From Nonomuraea pusilla (GTDB lineage Bacteria > Actinomycetota > Actinomycetes > Streptosporangiales > Streptosporangiaceae), in NCBI RefSeq assembly GCF_900109355.1, contig NZ_FOBF01000018.1, positions 62,001 through 126,000 on the forward strand: a DNA stretch of 64,000 nucleotides. Reading direction: 5' to 3'. Both the position numbers and the translations under genes were made by a program. This document shows, in pieces, positions 58,630-64,000 of the stretch; the first letter of the stretch is position 1, and every line of letters starts with the position of its first letter. The notes under the pieces are model-generated. The model was not told the origin of the DNA. It saw only the letters and a program-made list of their open reading frames with translations, and did not search any database.

Positions 58630-60324
58630 TCAGCGGATCGTGAGCCAGGGCGTCGACAGCGGACCCGCCGCGGGCAGGCCCAGCTCGGCCGAGAGCCGCG
58701 CCAGCGGCCCCCACGCGTCGAGCCGCACCCGCGCCAGCGCCGCGGTCTTGTCCTCGCTCGACTCGGGGCCCCGCAGGCGCTCCAGCGGGTGGGTCTTCGG
58801 GAAGTGGCGCACCGGCGCGTCCTCGGCGAGGCCGGCGCGCTTCCGCGCCGCGGCCAGCGCGTCCTCCAGCCCGCCCAGTTCGTCCACCAGGCCGCGTTCG
58901 CGGGCGTCCGCGCCCGTCCAGACGCGGCCCTTGGCCAGCTCGTGCGCCCGGTCCCGGTCGAGGCCGCGGCCCTGCGCGACCTTGCCCACGAAGTCGTCGT
59001 AGATGCGGTCCAGCCAGGCGTTCATCCGCTGCCACTGCTCGGGCGAGAACTCGCGCGAGGTGGAGAACATGCCCGCGTTGACGCCCTCGGCCATCAGCTC
59101 CGACGTCACGCCGATGCGCTCCAGCAGCTCGGCGAGGACCGGCTTGCCGCCGAACACGCCGATCGAACCGGTGAGCGTGCCGGGCTGGGCGAAGATGCGG
59201 TCCGCCGCCATCGAGACGAAGTAGCCGCCCGAGGCCGCCACGTCGCCCATCGACACGATGACCGGCTTCACCTTGCGGGTCAGCACGACCTCCCGCCAGA
59301 TCGTGTCGGACGCCACGTACGAGCCGCCGGGGCTGTCCACGCGGAACACCACGGCCTTGACGTGATCGTCGCGCCGGGCGGCACGCAGGGCGGCGCTCAC
59401 CGTGTCCGAGCCCATCGCGCCGCCGCCCCCGAGCGGGCTGCGGCCGCTGCGGCCGGTCCTGATCTGGCCGATGCCGTGGACCAGCGCGATGCCGGGCGCC
59501 GTGGGCTGCGGCAGCCTGCGCAGGTTCGCGGCCTTGGCGTACCTGGCGACGTACTGCAGGTGGGCGTCGGCGCCCGCGGCCCGCTTGACCTCGTCGTACA
59601 CCTCGTCGCGGTAGGCGAGCCCGTCCACCAGGCCGGCCTCCTGCGCCTCAGCGCCGATGAAAGGCCCCCTGTCGATCAGCTCGCGCACCTTGCCGGGGTC
59701 GAGCCTGCGGCCCTCGGCGATGCCGGCGACCAGCTCGTCCACGACCGACTCCAGGATGCGGCCGGTCGACTCGCGGTGCGGCTCGGTCATGTGGTCGTGG
59801 GTGAAGGTGTTGGGCGCGGTCTTGTACTCGTGCCGCTGGCCCATGGCGACCCCGACGCCGAGCTTGGTCAGCGCGCCCTTGAGGAAGCGCTGCTCCAGCG
59901 CCACGCCGGTGAGGCCGACGTCGCCGCTCGGCTGGAGGTAGACCCGTTCGAACGCGCTGGCCAGGTAGTACGGGACGGTGCCGCTGGCGAACTCGCCGAA
60001 CGTCTCGCCGAAGGCCACGGTCAGCTTGCCGGAGGCGCGGAACCTGGTGACGGCCTCGCGCAGCTCCTGCACCATGGCCAGCCCGATCGGGTTGCTCCCG
60101 ATCTTGACGACGAGCGCCTTCACCCTGGAGTCGGTGCGCGCCCGCCTGAGACCCCCGAGGACGTCCGACAGGCGGGGCTTGCGGATGGACAGCACGGCGG
60201 TGAGGGGGTCCGTGGGCGGGCCCTCGGTCAGCCCCTCGGTCAGATCGAGTTCGAGCACCAGCGGGGCGGTGCGCCGCTGGCGCAGCTTGTCAACGGTTTC
60301 GAAGATCGCTTTGCCTGCGTCCAT
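58630..60324 (-). CDS. sppA: Signal peptide peptidase SppA (67K type)
   Basis: 564 residues in two homologous peptidase S49 halves. The N-terminal half (about 60-290) has VKALVVKIGSNPIGLAMVQEL and the conserved Lys in RHEYKTAPN (near 188). The C-terminal half has VVFRVDSPGGSYVAS (about 340-354), VSMGDVAASGGYFVSMAADR with the catalytic Ser in AASGGY (near 385) and GTLTGSIGVFGG. It degrades signal peptides. No N-terminal membrane helix is evident, unlike in enterobacterial SppA. ATG 60324 with GGTGG upstream; the extra N-terminal 23 codons upstream lack homology. Confidence 0.9.
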   Translation of the reverse strand: MDAGKAIFETVDKLRQRRTAPLVLELDLTEGLTEGPPTDPLTAVLSIRKPRLSDVLGGLRRARTDSRVKALVVKIGSNPIGLAMVQELREAVTRFRASGKLTVAFGETFGEFASGTVPYYLASAFERVYLQPSGDVGLTGVALEQRFLKGALTKLGVGVAMGQRHEYKTAPNTFTHDHMTEPHRESTGRILESVVDELVAGIAEGRRLDPGKVRELIDRGPFIGAEAQEAGLVDGLAYRDEVYDEVKRAAGADAHLQYVARYAKAANLRRLPQPTAPGIALVHGIGQIRTGRSGRSPLGGGGAMGSDTVSAALRAARRDDHVKAVVFRVDSPGGSYVASDTIWREVVLTRKVKPVIVSMGDVAASGGYFVSMAADRIFAQPGTLTGSIGVFGGKPVLAELLERIGVTSELMAEGVNAGMFSTSREFSPEQWQRMNAWLDRIYDDFVGKVAQGRGLDRDRAHELAKGRVWTGADARERGLVDELGGLEDALAAARKRAGLAEDAPVRHFPKTHPLERLRGPESSEDKTAALARVRLDAWGPLARLSAELGLPAAGPLSTPWLTIR

Positions 60325-60459
60325 AGATGCCACCCTAAGCGACAGATCTCGACATATGCGGTGAAGTTGGCAAGACGTGGAGCCGGGGTCCACGCCCGCC
60401 CGCCCCGCACCGTCACCCGCGTCCGCCGGCCGCGACCCCCGACCGCCCCGCCTCGCGTC

Positions 60460-61854
60460 TCACCTGCGTGGATCGGCCGCCACCCCCACCGTGGCGGCGC
60501 CCACGTCGATCCGCGGCGTCGTCACCGTCGCGCCTCCCGACGGGTAGGAGACCGGCCTGCCCGTGCTCTGCAGCCTGCGCAGGCTCTGCAGCACCGTGTT
60601 CCGCGGGAACCGCTGCCTCATCAGCGCGAACGATCCCGCGACGTGCGGCGCCGCCATCGACGTGCCGCTCAGCTCCCGGTACGTGTCGTCGGGCACCGAC
60701 GAGTCGATCGCCACGCCCGGCGCGAACACGTCCACCAGCTTGCCCCTGTTGGTGAACGAGGCGAGCCGGTCGCGGTCGTCCGTCGCCCCCACCGCGATCG
60801 CGGAGGAGATGCACGCGGGCGCCGAGACGCCGTCGGTGAAGCCGCTGTTGCCCGCCGCCACGACCGGCGCCACCCCCAGCGCGAGCAGGGCGTCGAAGTC
60901 CGGCTTGAGCGAGGCCGCGCCCGGCTGGCCGTCGCAGTGCTCCTTGAACGGGCCCCCGCCGCCCAGACTCATGTTCGCCGCGGCGACCCGGTACGTCGCG
61001 GCCACCTTGGCGACGTACTCGAGCGCCAGCTTCTGGTCGGAGGTGTAGCTCAGGAAGCAGGGCGCCGAGACGCCCATGCCGCCGCAGACCGTGCCGCTGT
61101 CGATCCGGCTGAACACCTGGATGGGCAGGATGCCGGCCGCGGGCGCCACCCCGTCGGACGGCGCCCCCGCCGTCAGCCTGCCCGCCGCGATGCCGGCGAC
61201 GTGCGTGCCGTGGAAGCAGGCGTTGGAGCCGCCGGCCACGCACTGCGCGGTCTCCGCGTCGGCCGCGCCCGGCCCCGTCTGGCTGGGCTGCCCGTTCGGG
61301 CACAGCGACACCGAGCCGTCACCGGCGTACGAGGAGGAGAAGCAGGCCTCGTCCACGATCCTGCCGCGGAAGAACGGGTGGTCGCGGTCGATGCCGGTGT
61401 CGAGCACCGCGATCGTCGTGGCGACGCCGGTGACACCGGCGCGGTTGGCGCGGTCCGATCCGATGATCTTCGTGCTCGCGTCCAGGGCCGGGGCGCGCAG
61501 CTCGTCCTCGTAGACGGCCTTGACCCGGTCGTCCCTCATCAGCCGGCGCAGCGTGCGGCCGTCGAGCTCGGCGACGAAGAAGTGCGGCGACTGCGCCGCC
61601 TCCAGGATGCGCGCGCCCTTCGAGCCCTGCTCCAGGTCGGCGGCGACGTCCTGCGGGCGGTGGCCCGGCCTGACCTCCACGATGGACCTGACCCGGGTGC
61701 GCTCCCGCACCTCCGCCGCGAGAGCGGGGCTCACGGCCGGGCCGCCGTCGCCCGCGCCCGGGGTGTCGCGGGCGTCGGCGCCGAGCGCGGCAGGCGCGGC
61801 GAGCGTGGCCGAGATCGCGGCCACGGCCAGGGCGCAGGCCAGCAGTGGTCTCAC
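60460..61854 (-). CDS. Secreted S8 (subtilisin-like) serine peptidase
   Basis: 464 residues. A signal peptide (LLACALAVAAISATLAAPAALGA), an inhibitor-like prosegment (about 50-125, IVEVRPGHRPQDVAADLEQG) and the S8 domain: Asp in AVLDTGIDRDHPFF (near 150), His in HGTHVAGIAAG (near 218), Asn in VVAAGNSGFTDG (near 337) and Ser in LSGTSMAAPHVAG (near 396). Many Cys residues near the active site suggest disulfides in the exported enzyme. GTG with GGAGG upstream. Paralogue of the adjacent gene at 62007. Confidence 0.92.
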   Translation of the reverse strand: MRPLLACALAVAAISATLAAPAALGADARDTPGAGDGGPAVSPALAAEVRERTRVRSIVEVRPGHRPQDVAADLEQGSKGARILEAAQSPHFFVAELDGRTLRRLMRDDRVKAVYEDELRAPALDASTKIIGSDRANRAGVTGVATTIAVLDTGIDRDHPFFRGRIVDEACFSSSYAGDGSVSLCPNGQPSQTGPGAADAETAQCVAGGSNACFHGTHVAGIAAGRLTAGAPSDGVAPAAGILPIQVFSRIDSGTVCGGMGVSAPCFLSYTSDQKLALEYVAKVAATYRVAAANMSLGGGGPFKEHCDGQPGAASLKPDFDALLALGVAPVVAAGNSGFTDGVSAPACISSAIAVGATDDRDRLASFTNRGKLVDVFAPGVAIDSSVPDDTYRELSGTSMAAPHVAGSFALMRQRFPRNTVLQSLRRLQSTGRPVSYPSGGATVTTPRIDVGAATVGVAADPRR

Positions 61855-61969
61855 GGGTTCCTCCGAGGGTGTCAGACGTCCTTCCCGCATACCTCTCCAG
61901 CCGGGACTGGAGTGATGTGGGAGGCGCCCGCAACCGGAGGGAACGGTGGGAGCTTCTTTGCCGGTGCCA

Positions 61970-61995
61970 GGCGGGGGCCGCGTCCGGCCCCCGCC
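61970..61995 (-). terminator. Hairpin downstream of the second subtilase
   Basis: Perfect 11-bp stem GGCGGGGGCCG / CGGCCCCCGCC with a four-base loop, 12 bases after the stop codon of the minus-strand gene. No T-tract. Confidence 0.75.
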
Positions 61996-62006
61996 CGCGG
62001 CCCGTG

Positions 62007-64000
62007 TCAGCGGGTGAGGGTCTTGGCGGCGCGCCTGAGCGCGGCGCTCGACGCCTTGCCGCTCAGCCGCACCTTCTCCGCCGCCTTCAGCGCCGTCGTG
62101 GCGTTCGCGCCGCCGTGCGCCCAGTTCAGCCAGCCCGTGAGCAGCGCCGCGTCGAGCTTCGCCTTGGCCGTCCCCGAGCTCTTCAGCACCCGGTAGGCCT
62201 TGCCCAGCGACGACGCCTTCGTCGTCTCGGGGAACACCTTGCTGGCCTTCTGGATCAGCTTCAGGTAGCAGACGAGCGTGGCGTCGGCGATCGTGCCGCT
62301 GCTGCGGTGGACCTCCACCGCCCACTGCCTGGCGCTCATCCTGCCGCCCGCCGTGCCCCGCGTGCACACCCCCGCCGAGGAGGACGGCGACGGGGTCGGC
62401 GTGACCGTCACCGTCACCGTGACCGTCGGCAGCGGCACGGGCGACGACGTGGCCGTCGAGGTCGGCGCCGGGTCCGGGTCCCCGGTGTCCCGCCCGTCGT
62501 CGGTCGGCCCCGGCGCGGGGGCGCCGCCGTCGGACGGGTCGTCGGGCGAGGCGTCATCCGTCGGCCAGGGCTCCGGGACCACCGGCGTCTGCGTGACCGG
62601 CGGCTGCGTGGCCGCGCCCGCCAGCGCCGCCGCCAGGTCGAGCCGCGGCGTCGTGACCTGCGCGCCGTTCGCCTGGTAGACGTACGGGCGGCCCGACGCC
62701 TTCAGCTTCTCGACCAGCTCAGCCATGGGCGTGTCGGGCGAGGCCGCCTTCATCAGCGCCAGCGCGCCCGCGACGTGCGGCGCGGCCATCGAGGTGCCGC
62801 TGTGCACCGCCATCTGGTTGTCGGGCACCGACGACTCGACGTCCACGCCCGGCGCGAACAGGTCCACGAGCGCGCCCCGGTTGGAGAAGTCCGCCATGGC
62901 GTCGGCGTCGTCGCTCGCGCCCACCGCCACGGCCGTGGACACGCAGGCCGGGTACGAGGCGCCCTCGAAGTACTCGTTGCCCGCGGCCACCACGGTGGCC
63001 ACACCCTTCGCCAGGAGCGCGTCGATCTTCTGCTTGAAGACCGCGCCGTCCTCGCCCGTGTCGCACGCCGTCTCCGACAGCTCGCCGCCGAGGCTCAGGT
63101 TCACCGCGGCGACCGGCTGGGTGAGCGTCGCCACCCAGTCCATGGCCTGCCGCAGCGACGACTCGAAGGCCAGCAGGCAGGACGGCTCGCCGCACACGTC
63201 CTCGTCGTCCACGCGGCTGAACACCTGCACCGCCACGATGCCCGCCCCCGGGGCGACGCCGCCGCCGCCCGCCGCGATCCCCGCGACGTGCGTGCCGTGC
63301 TCGCACAGGTTCACCCCGTCGGCCAGGCACGCGGCCGTCGCCGCGTCCGCCGCGCCCGCGCCGGTCTGCTGCGGCTGCCCGTTCGGGCACAGCGACCTGA
63401 CGCCCTGCTCGGCGTTGGAGAAGCAGGCCTCGGCGACGATCCTGTTCCCGAAGTACGGGTGGTCGCGGTCGATGCCGGTGTCGAGGACGGCGACCGCCTG
63501 GCCCGCCCCGGTGAAGCCCTTGGCGTGCGCCTGGTCGGCGCCGATCAGCTTCAGGTTGCCGCCGACGGCCGTGGGGGTGAACGTCCTGTCGCGGTGGATG
63601 GAGGTGACGCGCGGGTCCTCGGCCAGGGCGGCCAGCTCCTCGGCGGTGCCCTCGACCACCATGAACGGCTGCTCCTGCGTCCGCGGCTGGAGCACCACGT
63701 CGACGCTCTCGCGTGCCGCCTGCGCGGCCACCGGGGCGTCCTGGGCCGGGTCGGCCAGCTCGACGATGGCCCGGACGGTGCCGCCGTCCACGCCCAGCCC
63801 TTCCTCGACCTTGTCCTCGGGCGCCGGAGGGGCGCTGTCGGAGGGGGCGGCCTCGCTGGGCTCGCTCGGGGGCGCGTCGCTGGCCGGCGGCTCGGCGGTG
63901 GGCGGCTCGGTGGTGGGCGGCCCGGTGGGCTCCGTGGCCGGGTCCGTGGCGGGGTCCGTAGGCAGGGCCGTGGGAGGGGGCGGCGCCGTGGCCTGGGCGG
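62007..64000 (-). CDS. S8 serine peptidase with C-terminal extension (partial, N-terminus beyond right edge)
   Basis: About 664 codons visible. A Pro/Thr-rich N-terminal segment is followed by an inhibitor-like prosegment (VRAIVELADPAQDAPVAAQA), then the S8 domain: Asp in AVLDTGIDRDHPYF, His in HGTHVAGIAAGG, Asn in VVAAGNEYFEG and Ser in HSGTSMAAPHVAG. A Thr/Pro/Asp-rich linker with VTVTVTVT follows, then a small helical C-terminal domain of about 120 residues (CTRGTAGGRMSARQWAVEVH at its start) that I do not recognise. Secreted; may attach or dimerise through the extension. Confidence 0.9.
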   Translation of the reverse strand, partial: AQATAPPPPTALPTDPATDPATEPTGPPTTEPPTAEPPASDAPPSEPSEAAPSDSAPPAPEDKVEEGLGVDGGTVRAIVELADPAQDAPVAAQAARESVDVVLQPRTQEQPFMVVEGTAEELAALAEDPRVTSIHRDRTFTPTAVGGNLKLIGADQAHAKGFTGAGQAVAVLDTGIDRDHPYFGNRIVAEACFSNAEQGVRSLCPNGQPQQTGAGAADAATAACLADGVNLCEHGTHVAGIAAGGGGVAPGAGIVAVQVFSRVDDEDVCGEPSCLLAFESSLRQAMDWVATLTQPVAAVNLSLGGELSETACDTGEDGAVFKQKIDALLAKGVATVVAAGNEYFEGASYPACVSTAVAVGASDDADAMADFSNRGALVDLFAPGVDVESSVPDNQMAVHSGTSMAAPHVAGALALMKAASPDTPMAELVEKLKASGRPYVYQANGAQVTTPRLDLAAALAGAATQPPVTQTPVVPEPWPTDDASPDDPSDGGAPAPGPTDDGRDTGDPDPAPTSTATSSPVPLPTVTVTVTVTPTPSPSSSAGVCTRGTAGGRMSARQWAVEVHRSSGTIADATLVCYLKLIQKASKVFPETTKASSLGKAYRVLKSSGTAKAKLDAALLTGWLNWAHGGANATTALKAAEKVRLSGKASSAALRRAAKTLTR

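Noticed and set aside
58789..62196. Plus-strand open frame of 1,135 codons opposite sppA and the first subtilase
   Set aside because: Antisense shadow over two well-conserved genes and the gap between them.

Overview
The window is high-GC, densely packed actinomycete DNA. It carries a Kgd-type 2-oxoglutarate decarboxylase, F420/PPOX-type and mycobacteria-like steroid enzymes, many ATGA/GTGA gene overlaps, GTG and TTG starts, and several leaderless-looking genes. The gene content points to Actinomycetia. A Streptosporangiales-type soil actinomycete such as Nonomuraea is my inference, not something the sequence proves. About sixty genes can be supported; two run off the edges (kgd on the left, a subtilase on the right).

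Layout. 0-8.5 kb: kgd (partial), a B3/4-domain protein, an ArsR-like regulator with an MFS exporter, a Xi-class glutathione-transferase-like protein, an MBL-fold hydrolase and an Hsd4A-like dehydrogenase. 8.6-15.5 kb: a carbohydrate island (ROK regulator, RbsA-type ABC importer, two sugar enzymes). 15.6-19 kb: a PPOX-fold/ferredoxin/alcohol-dehydrogenase operon behind a KstR-type operator, a methyltransferase and a DUF1702 protein. 19.2-23.6 kb: cell-surface glycan genes (toroid prenyltransferase-like protein, methyltransferase, GT4, GDP-mannose dehydratase). 23.6-33.5 kb: an accessory stretch rich in tandem repeats, with an AraC regulator, a DUF559-like protein, CBS proteins, a phosphoribosyltransferase, a giant LuxR-ATPase and DoxX. 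33.6-52 kb: the steroid (cholesterol) side-chain degradation locus. 52-64 kb: DUF981, a membrane-anchored sigma-like protein, a glycine-betaine-type ABC importer, a flavin reductase, SppA and two subtilases.

The central system is the steroid locus. cyp125-like P450, fadA5, fadD17, chsE1, chsE2, chsH2, chsH1 and ltp2 match the mycobacterial igr/cholesterol side-chain genes by gene order and by protein sequence recalled from the family. A KstR homologue and a SigG-like sigma factor sit among them. I find four exact matches to the mycobacterial KstR operator (TnnAACnnGTTnnA) and two near matches, nearly all in promoter regions. The cyp125 and fadD17 promoters also carry a KstR2-type box (AnCAAGnnCTTGnT), exact in the first and with one mismatch in the second. 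One KstR-type box lies before the distant PPOX/ferredoxin/alcohol-dehydrogenase operon and one before the glycan genes, so the regulon seems to spread over the window. Between cyp125 and fadA5 lies a non-phosphorylative L-fuconate operon with its GntR regulator. An identical 12-bp operator stands in front of the regulator and of the operon.

A second theme is tandem duplication. Short arrays of 11-60 bp occur inside coding regions (30, 33 and 45 bp units, all in frame) and across the stop codons of at least five genes (11, 14, 21, 54 and about 60 bp units).
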